Source of the DNA: Dendrocalamus latiflorus | Taxonomy: Eukaryota > Streptophyta > Magnoliopsida > Poales > Poaceae | Reading direction: 5' to 3' | DNA: 64,000 bases | Assembly (NCBI GenBank): GCA_017311315.1 | Contig: CM029654.1 | Span: 25,379,879-25,443,878 of the forward strand | Part shown: positions 20,961-34,145 of the stretch, piece by piece | Layout: each line of letters starts with the position of its first letter | How positions within the stretch are numbered: position 1 is the stretch's first letter | Program-made: the position numbers and the translations under genes | Notes under the pieces: generated by a model | The model's database searches: none | Told to the model about the DNA's origin: nothing | Seen by the model: the letters and a program-made list of their open reading frames with translations, nothing else

Positions 20961-23530
20961 GGTGGGGTGGTGGCGTTGGCGCGTCAGCGAGCTGGCTCGG
21001 CCTCGTCGGCTATCGGAGGTGGAAGAGAAGGGTTGGGGAGAAGCACACGGTGTCAGGTGAAGAAGAAAACTAGGCTCAGTTAGAAATTGTGGCTACGCTA
21101 GGGATTTGAGGGTAGTGGCTGGTGGGAAATTGTTTTGTACATTTTTCGATTTAGTCCCTCCAAGTTTTTGAATTTTGCAAATAGGGCCTTCTCTATGTTG
21201 TTTTCTTCTGTTCTGATCTTTGGAAACTCCGATTTCTTTGTGGTTAGATCCTACACGTTCACGATGACATGCACATCTGTATGGAGCAGTCCCAAAAGTC
21301 CAGATTTGGGGTGATTGCACCTCGATCACGCTGGCCTGCAGTAAATTTAGAAAAATGTAAAATGGTCCAATTCGAGCAATTAATTACATAAAAGCGTGTA
21401 CATGATGATAAATGGTCTCAAAATACAAAAAATATATGGGTAAATGATAGAAAAATATAGGCAAAAATGACGCATGTCAACCATGTCAGCTCACGGCCCC
21501 ACCCATGGCATGGCAGCGCCACATGGGCCACCATGTCAGCATCCTGACCCACCCGTGCCACGAGTCCGCCACCTGGCATGCCACATCAGCAAATTCGCCA
21601 AGTCATTCACCACGTAAGTGCCATGCCACCCTCTCTCACCACCTCAGCCACCCTTTGGTCCATGGATCTGGTCCATGATAGACCGGGCCCACATGTTGGC
21701 CTCATTCAAGAAATGCAAAACCGAGGCTGATGGCAGCATGACATCACTATTCCCTTTTGCCTTTAGAAAAATAATTCAACCAAAAATGAAAAATCCCCTG
21801 CTGACATCATAATTCCCTTTTTCTTTAGAAATAATTCTAGAAATTTTCTTTTATCAATTTCTTTAAAACTCAAACTTCTAAGAGCATGTTCTGCTTCGTC
21901 CTAACTCCGATTGAACCCGTTCAAATTTCCAAATTCATAAAAAAAACCCAATCTATCAATTTATGCCCTTATTTTTATTTTTTTGGAGTTCATTCGAATT
22001 TATTTGAATTTTATTTGAGTTTGATGGGTTATTTTCATGTGTATATTGCGATGATTCGAAAGAATTCTACTTCGACGATTCACACCAGTCCATGGAGCAA
22101 GGCAAGTTACACACCTTGACCATATAGAACCCAGTTTATAAATAAAATTATGTTATTTTAAATTATTCTGTATGCATATGTTTATTCAAAGTATTTCAAT
22201 TCCAGTTTTAAACTTAGTTAATATATACTTGTTATGACACCTTTGACATTGCAAATCCTTACACCTTGTCACCCTAGAATTAAACTCTACATGGTATACT
22301 AATATTGGCTAGAGAACTTTTGTAGCAATACTTAGAATACCTTTAGGCTTGGGATACCTTTTCACATAAAATGATAAAGTTTTCAAATATATTCTTGACT
22401 TTGGTGAGTCGAGAAAGATTATGAAATATTTCAAAATAAAATGTGAAAATTTGGTTTAGACTAAGCAAATGGTTAGGTGGTGGGTGCTTACTGGCATGCA
22501 TTGTTATTCGGTGACACAATGTTGATTGTCAAGTAGAAGGGGTATGAGGGAAGTGCCTAGGTCAATTAAGGACCGATCTGTGAGCTACTGCTATAAAGCT
22601 CTTTTGTACTACCACGAGGCTGGTATGGCATAGTCTTGGCTTACTAATTTGTAGGTCCTAACCTGAGTCTCACTGTAGGTTGAAAGTGAGTGTGGCGTAG
22701 GCCATGTGAAGTCTTACTCAGCTCAAGAAGGGGTCTCGATTTGGTGAATTCCTTACTAGGGTAAAACCTTACTGTTGGCATAGCCAAGTTGGTAAAGCTG
22801 TACCATCTCTACAAAGTGTATAGACTATCCTGGATAGCCGTGCCCATGGTCATGGGCATGCTGAGTAAAGTTTTTCATGGATTATATTTTGTTTTTCAAA
22901 ATGGTTTTAAAAGGCTTATGGATGGATGTAATTCATGAGAGATCTTTTTGGAAAAGATGGTTTGGGTGTGATGCTCGTGGTTAGGTTAGTGTGGGGGATG
23001 GACCCGCACTAATGGTTTTAATTTTGTTTACAATACTGCTCTTACTTACTGTATGAAATTCAGCAATTTCAATCTATTTATTATATTTCTTTAAATGCTA
23101 TTTTATGCTCAAATAACCCTATATGCCTTCTTTTGTTGCCTTTATCATTATATTGTATTCTCCTGTGTGACTTGCGGAGTACAAGTTTGTACTCACCCTT
23201 GCTATCTCATCTCATAAGAGGACTGCTTTGACTACCATAAAGACCAAGACGACTAGGTTGCATCTTTCTACCGTTTGCCTGTGGGCAGACTTGTTGGCTT
23301 CTTCCGCTTCAGTGTTTATCTTCCATTACTATTATTTAAATTTGCCTTATGGGTCGTGGATGTAAACTTTGGCCATTAGGCCCATATTTAGTTAATAATG
23401 TTATGATGGTTGATATTTATCTTTGTTGTCTACTTGTGCACTAGTTGATTCTGGACTAGTGCAATTTACACAAAGGATCTGAGAGTTGTTGCTCTGGGGT
23501 ATGATAGATTACCAATTCCGAACAATCTGA

Positions 23531-25108
23531 TCAGCCCGAATTTTTATTGATCAATCATATTGATTGGCGCAGGAGGTTTCCAAAAAGAACAGTAGCTCGG
23601 TGCTATCAATTCATGCCTCCCCTGAACCCATCTACTACCGCCGAAACCGATTGATCTTATCAACCGGTGCCTAAACCAATCCAATAACATGAACAAATCT
23701 AAGCAATCATATCAGACTAGTAATAGATCCAATCTACTACCACCACATATCAACTATATGTGACCAATCCAGATCAGAAACTACACAAATTAAACTAGGA
23801 AGCCATACGAGTAAGAGATCATGGATCATTATCACTAGACGCACAGTGCAGCGGATGTAGAATTGAGGCAGTTGATTCAACGAAGAGCGCATCGGTGTAG
23901 TGGTAGTAGTCAATCATCCTCTGACCAACCGTCTCCTCCTCATGATCATCCTGATCAGCACCACAGTCGCAGCAGCGTCTCTACCAAAGTCCACACAGCC
24001 AGGGATGAAACACCGTGTGTCAGCGTGCTAGCACCAGCATGCATGGTAGGGGTTATGAGAGGTGGTGGCTAGTGTCTCAACGGGTGTGTTTCGGGATACC
24101 TCCCTCAGCCCCGCACCTCTTTTTATATAGCCTCCAATCATATCCTTATTCGATACGAGTAAAGATCGTATCCCACTCGGAGACTACCATCCGAACCCTT
24201 TTCGTTCCAGCCCATTAAGTGTGTGACGCTGTAGATTCATGTATATTTGGCCATGAGCCAAAAACTCATTTTCGGTTCATAAGTCAGAAGTGGTCCCTAG
24301 CAGGATATAATGACTCCCAGACATACATAAAGATCACATCAGACGAACATATATAGTGCTTATGTACTGATCTTTGTACCTCATGATAATAGATCGAACT
24401 CAAGGAGAGAAGCGTGCCATCCTATGATAGCTCGATCCTTCACTTGAACTTATAGTGGATTACTTAGTTGTGATTGACTCCTCAATCATATTCGGCATGG
24501 CTATGCACTTCCTTAATCCAACCACATTGAGGAGTCTAGAGATATCTCTCTTCTGATATATATATGAGGGGCAAATTCTATCTTGATCGCTTATATTCCT
24601 CCACATGTTTTATAGTAAACCTGAAAACTACCTTTATGACCACCCAGTCATGGAGTAGTGTTTGGTAAACTCTAAGTAAACTATTACACATATAGGAAGC
24701 AATGATGATCTTAGGTCTAAGGATCCTACATACACTATGTATGAGACCAACTGATGACACTTATAACAATTCCTGTAGTGTCTCATGGGGGTCAATCCAA
24801 CATCATATTCACTAATATGTGTCTACATTATTAATTTGATATCCCATATCCATGATCCATGAAACATGATCATCAATCAATACATGTGCTGATTTGTAAA
24901 TTATAATTATCCCACATAATGATATAAGACCAGAGATAATTTAGAATAACATAAAAACATGAATAAAGAGTTCCACAAACAAGTCACATACTTGTTGCTC
25001 AATATGAAAGACATTTAATCAAGGGACAAAATAACATATTATTAAAAAACATAAACATAGAAGTATTACAATCATCTTCATGATTGCATCTAGGGCATAT
25101 TACTAACA
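23531..25108 (-). mobile_element. Copia B 3' LTR (minus orientation)
   Basis: Homologous to the split copia A LTR: 23795-24470 matches 6065-6415 plus 12864-13170, and 24940-25108 matches 13190-13333. It ends CATATTACTAACA, followed by ATCTTCCACTTGC (polypurine tract in reverse). It contains about 450 bp (24480-24940) absent from copia A. The left boundary is an estimate, because the start of copia A (TGTTGGGATACGG) is not matched here. Confidence 0.7.
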
Positions 25109-25360
25109 ATCTTCCACTTGCACTAGAGTCAATCATGCAAGTATCTAATACCCATAGCTCTTGTGTGCACCTCATGCTTTGGCTGCATAAGAGGCTTTAT
25201 CAACGGATCAGCAATATTTAAATCCATGTGTACTTTGCATATCTTAACATCACATCTATCAACAACTCACGAATGAGGTGAAAACGCCGAAGTATGTGCT
25301 TTAATTTTGATGCGATCTAGGTTCCTTGGCTTGCACAATGTCTCCACTATTATCGCAATA
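25109..25360 (-). pseudogene. Copia B RNase H terminal fragment
   Basis: Nearly the same sequence as 13334-13580 of copia A (shared phrases TAATACCCATAGCTCTTGTG and AATGAGGTGAAAACGCC). It therefore encodes, on the minus strand, the end of copia RNase H, with deletions such as AACAACTCACG for AACAATCTCGCG that shift the frame. The rest of copia B is missing: the homology stops at about 25360, where gypsy-like LTR DNA begins. Confidence 0.75.
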
Positions 25361-27639
25361 AAATCCTAAAAAAGAAAAAGGTGATGTCGAAAGTGTATTT
25401 TGGCTAGAGTACGCTTTCCTATTGAGAAAGCATTCTTCCTTTGAACTAAAAGCAGCTTTTCTCATTTTATTCATTTTTCTGAATTTTCTTACATGTGGAC
25501 CATCTATGTCAGTCTCTCAAGTTTTAAATCACATTTAATTTATTAAAACACCGAGTGGGTCCCATATGTTAGTGACTTATATTTTAAATCTCACTTTAAG
25601 TAAGATTTCTTAACAAATTTTGGTTAGACCCACCTGTCATCAACTGATTATATTTAAACCTATCATTAGCACTAATTAACTTCTCTTACATGTGGGTCCA
25701 CTAGCCAGTGAGAGAGAGACAGTGAGCCATGGTGGCACTAGCGAGCTTGTGGGCGGTGAGGGATGTGATGGCATGGCACAGGAATGAGCAAAATGGAAAG
25801 GTGGTGGCGTGTCGAAGCTATGGGAGGTGGAAATAGTGCTAGGGTTGCTCTGGTGTGGCAGCACGACAACGAGGAGTTGTGGTGGTGCTTGGGCTTGCAA
25901 TGGAGTTGGTGCGAGGAGGAGATGGAGAAGCAATTGAGTGAGGGAATAGCTAGGGAAGGTCATTGCGAAGCTAATGGTGGTGGCACAGAGACCTATGATC
26001 AGCAGAGACAGTGATGGCATGGTTCTTCATGACCATCCATGGCAACGACCAAGATAACTATGGCCATTGGACAAATTGACAAGCGCATGAGCACTAGGGG
26101 GTCTGTAGGATGCTCACCGAGGGTTTGACTAGGGCTGAGGTGGTTGGAGGTGGCTTGTTGATGGTGAACAGCTGCAATGGTAAGGGGGTTCTTGGTGCTA
26201 GGGACTTAGAGAGGTCCTTAGTTGAAATTGAAAGTAGGATGAGCTCAGGGATGTCCTAGAGATGCTCAAGAAGCAAAGAGAATAGAGTAGAGCTTACCGG
26301 TGTGGTGTAATCACAATGGAAGAGCTAGTGGTTAGAGTTGGGGAAGGAAGCTCGGCTTCAGTGCTTCACTGCATTTCAGAGCAATTAAATGTGCATGAGG
26401 CTTTAGGGGAGTGTAAGACACATTGTGATGCAGTCAGATGGGAAAGGGATTCACAGGAGAAAGAAGAACACAGTTGCCTGCTCGCCGGCGTCGAGAATGA
26501 CATGTCTGTTCTTGGCGATTCAAGGAGCTAGGCGCTCAGGGAATGCATGTAAAAGAACAACTAGCAAGCTGAGGAGGAGATGGCACAGACGGGAGCTTAA
26601 ATAGCTAAGAGATTTCACTGGGAGAGGGAGGTTGTCTCATGTGGCTATGGTGAGAAATCACGAGCTCGTGCGCTCGCTCCACCGCGCGGACAAAAGGAAG
26701 GCAACAATGGGGCAATCACGGGTGTCATGATGGTGTTGTGGCAACAAGGCAAGATGAGGCCAGTAAAAGAGCTCGCATGCGGGCGTTGTGGTCAGGGCGA
26801 GCAGTATGGTGTGAAGCTACGTGCGGTGAACAACACGCACCTGCTCTAGTGAGTTGAAGGTGGTGAGGTGGCATGCGGGGACTACGGAGTGGGTCCTAGG
26901 CCTAGGACACAGTGAGAGGGGGAGAGAGGAGCAGAGGTGGAGGTGACACAGGTAAGCACACATTGGTCACAGTGGCGCTCACCGTGGTGAGTGGTGGACG
27001 AAGGAGTCTAGCGTATAGGCCCAGCACGTCAGTGAGAGGGAGAAGGGTCCTAATAGGTGGGGTCTGGTCCCACTCGTTAGCGTGGAAATTAGAAGAATGA
27101 AGAGAAAACACATTCCGCAAAAATACACTTATGCAAAGTTGAAGGCAGAAAAGAGTGGGAGAAGAGGTGGGTTTGGTTCGGCTGATCACTTTGAGGAATT
27201 TTTACATACAGTAAACAGGTTCCAAACATAGTGCAGATTATTATATAAACAGGTTCCTCAACAATTCTTTGAAGGCCACTATTTTATTCAAAATGCACTA
27301 TTTGAATTTGGAAAATTTTTTAATATGCTCAAAAATATTCCAACATCTATTTCTAGCATAATGAACTTATATTTGTGCTTTTGGGATGTTACATTAGTGA
27401 AGTTTCAAGCAATGTTTTCCACTATACATTTTTCTACACCACTTTCTGGATTATCTTTTCAGATTAAATTTTTAATTCAATTTGGGTTTCATCAATTGTA
27501 TATTCTTTTGTGTAGTGTTCACAATTTATCTTCTAGAGAAACTTTAGTCAAAAGTTAGGAAAACTAAATGCCAACAAAATATAATCAAAAGTTTTATTTT
27601 TTACACATTTTTGAACTTCCTAAATTTTAGGATGTTACA
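25361..27639 (-). mobile_element. Gypsy-like LTR fragment, minus orientation
   Basis: Ends AAATTTTAGGATGTTACA, the inverse of a TGTAACATCC LTR start. It includes the ACATGTGGGTCCACTAGCCAGTGAG phrase type (near 25688, in shorter pieces), a purine-rich block (25740-26600) and the AT-rich segment 27200-27639 typical of the U3 start. No coding region; open frames at 25676-26020 and 26902-27189 are compositional. Confidence 0.5.
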
Positions 27640-29187
27640 CACGGAGCCATGCTCAAGCCAAAGCTAGGTGCGCAATAGCTCTAGTGAGTAGCCTAGAGTG
27701 TTTTACGTATGGCTTGGGGATCTAGGGTTGTCGGATTGAGGTCGGCGGTGAGCAAGGTGGCATCGTCATGGCAGCAACAGCAAACTTAGGATTTTATACC
27801 AAATTTCATCAAATTGGAGGTGGTTCTGTGGCCTACGAGCTATGGTGAAGCTAACAGAGCAATGCTAGTGGCTTATCGCGCGGCATGTCATGCTCTCCAT
27901 GGTGGCCAGCAACGGCGAGGAAGGGTGATCGTGGTCAAGGTGTTACGACCGGTTCTAGGGTATGGTGGCTTGCCTATAAGGTTGGATTTAAGCTAAATTG
28001 CAAAAGGGTGGATGTGCTTACCGAGAGATGAAGCAGAGAGGGAGATTCAGTCATCGTTGGAGAAGACGAGTGTGTTCTAGTGGCTTGTGCATGATAAGGC
28101 AATTCAAAGGGCACATTAGAATGCGGAAGACAAGGTGAATAAGAAGGGCATGATGGCAATGGCTGAAGCTCACATGGGCAAAGATAATAGGCAGTGAGGT
28201 TGGCAGTGGTATGGGGCATGGTGGCGAGGACGGTAGCTTAGGGCTTCCTAAGGGCAAAAGGGCAAGGAAAGGTGAGAACGGGGGTAGAGGGGGATGAGAT
28301 AAACTCAGGGCACATGATGGTGTTGTTAGAGACTCACCAGATGGCGATGAATCGAGTGGCAGAGCTTGCGGCCGAACTTGGGGAAGAATGGGAAATTCTT
28401 CCTCTCTGAAGGCAATGGGGGGTGTGAGCTCAGGGAAGATGCTTAGTAGGTGAGCACAAAGGTTTTGACATGTGCGCGTCAACTTAAATAGGGGTGAGGA
28501 GGAAGAGAGGGCGTGTGTGCCGTGAGTGGCTTTGGGCGCAGGGAGAGAGAGCATGACAGAGAGCGAGAGAGGGCGAGTTGGTGATGGGACAATGTCACGA
28601 TGACAGGATGAGATCATGGTGCACAAGGCTCGAGAGGTAGAGCTCTTCAATGCACTGTTGCACATGAACACATGCGAAGAGATGAGCTCAGGCGCACATG
28701 TGAGAGAGAAGAGAGGAGGAACAAGCACAATGTGATGCTAATAGGTGGGACTGGGGCCCGGTTGTCGGTGACGCAAGGGAGACTGCGAGCGACTGGGCTA
28801 GTGAGTGAATGTGTGCAGAGTGGGCTGGCTTGGCTGGGCCACAACGGGGGTGCAAAAGGGAAAAGTGGGCTGGGCCGTGAGTGGGTTTTGGCCCAAAAAG
28901 GAAGGAGGGAAACAAATAAAGTTTAAACATTAATTCTTGTTTTATTTTGAGTTTGAATTTCTAATTTTAATTCAAAAATAGATTTACATATAAAATTTTT
29001 AGGAAAAATTCCTCAGCGTCCAATTGACTTTTAGAAATTTTGAATTCATATTTTTGGGCTAAGGAATTTATTTTAAAAATATTAAACTCCAACAAGGCTT
29101 TGGGAAAGTTTTAAAAATACACCAAATTTTTTAGAAATTCATGAAAAATCATGCATGTTTATTTGGAGGCAAAATTAGGCTATTACA
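27640..29187 (-). mobile_element. Second gypsy-like LTR fragment, minus orientation
   Basis: Ends AAATTAGGCTATTACA, inverse of TGTAATAGCCT. Its layout parallels 25361-27639: a GGATGTGCTTACCGAGAG phrase near 28010 (compare AGAGCTTACCGGTGTGG near 26291), a purine-rich block, a GGGCTGGGCC block near 28870, then an AT-rich end. The abutting copies of the same family suggest nested or tandem insertion. Confidence 0.5.
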
Positions 29188-29645
29188 GCAAGTTGCTGAA
29201 AATATTAGTGAACCTAGAAAACAACTTATCTAAATATTCATTGGGCTTTTGCTCAAACTTGGAATACTCTTTCTTGAATGGATGATGTCTCACTTTCTTG
29301 ATCATTGTAGATGTGTAGTCAGTGAGGGTCTTTCAGATCTCATGAGTAGATGTCAAGTGAGATACTCGATCAAACTTAGATCTACCAAGCCTCTGAATCA
29401 AGTAGTTGCATGTATTGCTATTTGCCTCCACATTCGCAAGATTTATCGGAGTGATCTGGTCATCGGTAGGCACGACATAAGCTCTTGTATCTTTCTCCCA
29501 AATTGGTTGCCCTTGGGTTGGATTAGGCTACCATTGCCTTCCAATAGGTATAGTCAACTCCATTGAAGACAGATGGCTTGGTGGAATACCAATTCAATGC
29601 CATTACTCTTAAACCAGTTAAGATTTATCAAGAAGAGCTAACCGG
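29188..29645 (-). pseudogene. Copia C gag N-terminal remnant
   Basis: The minus strand reads GVDYTYWKAMVA followed by a stop near 29530, then RAYVVPTDDQI in another frame near 29460. Both are recognisable parts of plant copia gag. It starts just downstream of a primer-binding site at 29657-29646, so the orientation and position are right for the 5' end of an element. The gene is cut at 29187 by the neighbouring LTR. Confidence 0.7.
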
Positions 29646-29657
29646 GCTCTGATACCA
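29646..29657 (-). promoter_or_regulatory. Copia C primer-binding site
   Basis: The reverse complement is TGGTATCAGAGC, the initiator tRNA-Met primer site used by most plant copia elements. Two bases separate it from the LTR end. Confidence 0.9.
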
Positions 29658-29659
29658 CT

Positions 29660-32022
29660 TGTTAGACTAGATATGGCAATCAGAAAGTGGGTGAATGATG
29701 CCTTCAAATTCAATCTCCCAAATAGTATTAAAAATTTTTCACTCCACTAGCTATTGGAAGGTAGAAATACCAGATTTTCTCACTAAGAAAGAACTCATAA
29801 AAGCGCAGAAGCAAACGGAGTTCAACTCCTCTGAACTGGTCATACCGCTATGAGGGAGAGGATGGATTGGCCGAGTGGTTTAACCGTCAGAGATGACTGG
29901 TCTGACTGGCATACGGTCAGACTGCAAGCCTGGGGGCGATTGGATCGCACCCCTATTCTTAGAACTGGAAATTAGCCTGAGCCAAAACAAAAAATGGTGC
30001 AATCTCCAAAATACATATTCAAATGATTTGAATCTTTGCACATAGCTTGCTGAGGATCTTAAAAACCTAATCTATCCAAGGATCGCATGGATCTTGGTTA
30101 AAGTTCTAACCTTTCCTCAAGACAAGTAAGATCGCACCAAAATCGGACAAAACTCAAGAACTTGAGATATAACTTACTCATGGTTATGGATACCCAAGAT
30201 GACTCTAAATGAGTTTTCACGTGTCATAGCATGCAAAAACACCCAAAGATTCGAGGCCAAACCTCTAGGAATAAGATATCACTTGAACGGCTCCAAATCA
30301 AACCAAATCGGGTAACCTTTAAGATCTTACTATAGCTGGTCCCTAGATAGATGAAATGTGATCCTCATGAGGCATCTCCATCACTTACACATCCTTGGAA
30401 CCCAGTAAGATCAAGAGGGAAAGAGAGAGGGAAAAACACCAACCAAAACAAATGAAAAATCAACAAGAGTAAGAACACACCACGTAGGATGAACAAGATT
30501 GATCTATTGCAACTGGTAGATGAAGGTTTTATAATCACTCCACCATAGAGGATAGAGAAATCATCCAAAGCTTCCACCATAAGGAACTCCCTCCCTCTTT
30601 CTCAAACCCTAATGAATGGATAGTTGGTTTGTTTGTTAGTTACTATATACTTCCAACCCCTCCCACTCATATAGATAGAGCAATATGCTCACATCTAACA
30701 CTAACAGATATTGTGTATTAGCACAACGGGGGAAACCCATTAACCTTACACCAGGTTTTACACTCACATATGACTTATGCTTGCTTCACAAAGTGCATAA
30801 GCCCAAACCCATTAAAGAGCAAGCTTCCCATCCACTTATTAGCCTTCTTAGTGTCTTCTTAACCTAAGTCACTCTTCCAATGCTCTCCAAGTGTCGCGGT
30901 TTTGGTCTCATCGTTGTTTTCAGTTTTTTGGCTTCTCCGCCAAAACACGCTCACTTTGATCTTGGATATCATCTCTTCCCCGAGCCTAGTCCATGGTAAT
31001 CTCCTCCTTTGCAACAAATCTCCATGCTTGTAACATGTAGATTCGGCTCCTCCTGACCATGCCTTACTTGCACCAACATCTCAAGTCTTCTCTATGTCAT
31101 GCTTGAACTCAACAATCCAGCCTAACTACCTTGACCGTACCTCAACTCATCCCCGAGTCTAGTCCCAGCCCAAGCAGTCGACCATGGTTGCCTCTAAGCT
31201 TCCTATACATCAAAGATCAAGAAAATTATTTTTGGGCACAAGTTCATTACAACTTGACCCACGTTGGTCCAAACATATTTCATGCACCAAGGATGCAATG
31301 ACCTAGGACTCAAACATTCGACCCATAACTATTTCCTATAAATATCCAAAATCTCACATATACATTCAGACAAAATAGGTATGAGCGCCATTGGGTGGCC
31401 GATCAGATCGCTGGCCTAGGTTGGACTGCTCCCTGGCTGGTCTGATTGCTATGGTCGAGCACCTAGAAAACACCTCTCTAAAAAAGCAGCCACCAACTAT
31501 AAACTAGTCATACCGTATCGGTAGTCCTATCACCAACCAAAATCCAGTCACACCAGACTTGCGGTCAGACCGCCTATCCCCTGGCCGGTCAAACCACCTA
31601 TCCTCTGGCCGGTCAAACCGCCTTTGACTGACAGTATCTCTGAAAACTTACAAACTCTCGTAAATTCAAACTTCAACTCGATACGATTGCCAATTATTCT
31701 ATACAAATAAATCATTGGCATTCTCAACACTATTTTACAGAGTTGGTCAATATATACTCATCTTATGCAACATATATACGACTGTCTGTATATATGTAGC
31801 ACATACACAGTAAAAAGAGACAATTTTTGGGCAAGGGGATCACAAATTCCGAGGCACTGCTCACTTGTCGCTCACTCTCACCAAGTATCTCGTCGTACTT
31901 TCTCTAAGAGGGAGTGTTTTCGTGCGACTTTTACCATTTGAGGCCAGACCGGGGAACATGCATGGAGTGAAACTCGTGTGCCGTGTCGACCAACTGGTCG
32001 AGTGAAAATCACTGGGTTAACA
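29660..32022 (-). repeat. Copia C 5' LTR (probable)
   Basis: Starts TGTTAGACTAG right beside the primer-binding site. The first convincing outer end is GGGTTAACA at 32022, which gives TG...CA and 2.36 kb. Internal GCCGGTCAAACCRCC-type duplicates occur near 31575-31625, and a TTACAGAGTTGG segment near 31735. An alternative end is CTAACA at 30698 or 30704, giving about 1.04 kb. No target duplication can be tested because the element's other end is missing. Confidence 0.5.
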
Positions 32023-33756
32023 ATTATCTTGCCCTTTGTGAAGACCATGCTAATTATTACTAATTAATTAATACTCCCTCTAATTGTAAATGGAAGTGAT
32101 TTGAGCTAGCTTTGTGCAAAAGAACTAGGAGTACTCTCAATTTATGTAGGTATCTTATTTCTTTGAATCAAGGCAATATGCAACTTTTCACTCCTGGGTG
32201 AAGATTGAACCTAGTACATTATGCTCGTGCACCCTCATAATCCATCGCTCAGTATTATGCAAATGGGACATTATACCATGAAATGGAAGGAACAGTACTT
32301 GAACTATACTGCTATAGTGAGCCCTTATCACTACTAGAAATATCCGTTTCCCCTACCATTAAAATGTCTACTACAGTCTCCCTACCGTGAGGTTGGGAAA
32401 ATGTTCCCTCCGGTTCTTTTTAACTCACAGGGAACGATTGAACTTGTGTGTACAACTGCGTACCATACGTAGGACTTAGCTAAAACTAGACGATAAGTAG
32501 TGTTGATATATGAGTACAAAGATTATTCACATATCTAATCAAACAGATATATGCATAATTAATAATTTCTTTGTGAAGCATAAGGGCTTGTTTGAAACAT
32601 GAAAATAAAAATGGGTGTGTCTAGGTATCACCCGGATGTTTTCTTTTTAACAATCATCCAAATTTAGGACCGTTGGGTCTCTAATCCAACAGCCCCTTTT
32701 TTAGAGAGGGAGATTTTTTTGGAGGGGGAGAATTCGTGGCCGTTGGATCTCTAATCCAATGGTCACAAATCTAAATGACAGTTAAGAAGAAAATATCTGA
32801 TGAAGTTTATCAAACACCCAATAAAAATAAGTTTAAATCCCGCAAAATCCCAACTATCCCTGCGTTATATGCGGAAAAACCAGTAGGTTAGGTACGATCG
32901 CAGTTCGTCTTGTGTACAATCAACATTTCACATGGTGGGCATGATTGGGAGGGAATCTAGTGGCAGGCGTGCATGCAGGCAAAGGAAAGCAAAGCAACAC
33001 GTCAGTATCGCTTTGCGCATGTACAGTCATAGATCATTCAGATGTCACGTCGTTTCGTCGGATAGATACATCGATCGAGTTGTGCAGTGTGCCGATCAGA
33101 TATGAAAGAATAGTTCTGTCATTGCATGCAACAATAGGAAGAAGGACACAAACTTGACCGATCCTTGGACCAACCCGTCGCTTGTTGAGTACTTTCAGGA
33201 CGTCGGCAGACTGCTACATTATGTTATCTTTGTAAATACTGTAGCTTCTGGGCTGGCTTGCACTATACTTAATTTGTACTATGTATTTATAAGGTAGTAA
33301 TACTGTGCATGTGATCGAAAAAAACCCTATCTGTGATGTTAATATAGTGCACGCATGTCATGCATGTGTACAAACAGCCCTACAAGTGACAGTGGAATGT
33401 CCAGAAACAGCATGCTTCCAAACACGGTTATCCAGTGCATGCACCAGCAGTGTGATAATATATGTAGCGCCTGATACATGACTATACCAGGGGCTCGTTA
33501 GATCTTTGGTAAGAAAGAGAATAATGTAGAATGGATTTTGGTGAATTGTGCATGGAGCCTCAGGTTGTCATACGGGGTAACGTGCACCGCTTGGCGGTTT
33601 CCTTTGAAGGGATTCTAAGACCCTATTTGAAACGCAAGAGTTTCCACGATTCATATTGATCAGCAGTATATCAGAATCTAAAGATATTCCACAGTACAAA
33701 TAGGCCCTAATTAAACAAATAGTGAGAACTGTGCTCCCTGCAGAACAGAGCTAACT
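32023..33756. other. Upstream intergenic DNA of the WOX gene
   Basis: No gene recognised. 32670-32770 holds an imperfect direct repeat, CCGTTGGGTCTCTAATCCAA and CCGTTGGATCTCTAATCCAA, about 70 bp apart. 32331-32350 (TCACTACTAGAAATATCCG) resembles a CACTA-type end, but no partner is seen. Confidence 0.4.
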
Positions 33757-33998
33757 CTGGGCCTGTTTGGCAACAGCTGCGGCTTATGACTTTTGGCTAA
33801 ATTTTTGAATTTTAGTTGTTTACGGTACAAATTACGAAGAGACAGATACTCACTTACGATTTTGGCTGGTACATATGTTGGGCTTTTAACGTGTAGATCG
33901 TTTAACTTGTAGACCCCGTCTTAAAAAAATACTCTGTTTGAAAGTTAGGTACTATAGCAAAAACCAAAAGCCATCAGCTTCGGAGAAAAAGAACAGGC
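33757..33998. mobile_element. MITE-like element with GGGCCTGTTTGG terminus (242 bp)
   Basis: The left end reads CTGGGCCTGTTTGGCAACAG, and the right end in reverse reads GCCTGTTCTTTTTCTCCG. CTAACT lies directly on both sides (33751-33756 and 33999-34004), a candidate 6-bp target duplication. No coding potential. The inner ends share CTTTTGGC/GCCATCAGCT-type text in opposite orientation, as in rice MITEs. Confidence 0.5.
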
Positions 33999-34061
33999 CT
34001 AACTACCTATATATGTTCCATTCTTGAACAAATTACGCAATATCTCACACCAGGTAATTAA

Positions 34062-34145
34062 TTATGCTGATACCTACATAAGTAATTATTTCAAATCCGG
34101 AGGTTATGCTGATACCTACATAAGTAATTATTTCAAATCCGGAGG
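34062..34145 (+). repeat. Perfect 42-bp tandem duplication
   Basis: The unit starting TTATGCTGATACCTACATAA and ending CAAATCCGGAGG is present twice without a mismatch at 34062-34103 and 34104-34145. Identity suggests a recent slippage or unequal-exchange event. Confidence 0.95.

Larger units (their letters stand above)
18195..23530 (+). mobile_element. Gypsy-like LTR, plus orientation, with internal insertions
   Basis: Starts TGTAACAGCC, matching in form the inverted ends at 27639 (GATGTTACA), 29187 (GGCTATTACA) and 63364 (GGATGCTACA). 22790-22870 (GTACCATCTCTACAAAGTGT, then GCCGTGCCCATGGTCATGGG) matches blocks at 44185-44265 and 53095-53160. 23160-23420 (TGCGGAGTACAAGTTTGTAC, CTACTTGTGCACTAGTTG) matches 44600-44900 in layout. 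The length exceeds a usual LTR, so other DNA is nested (likely 19300-21100). The right boundary is uncertain. No gag or pol is seen. Confidence 0.55.

Noticed and set aside
32080..32130. Stowaway MITE start (ACTCCCTCTAATTG)
   Set aside because: Only one end is visible; no inverted partner within about 300 bp.
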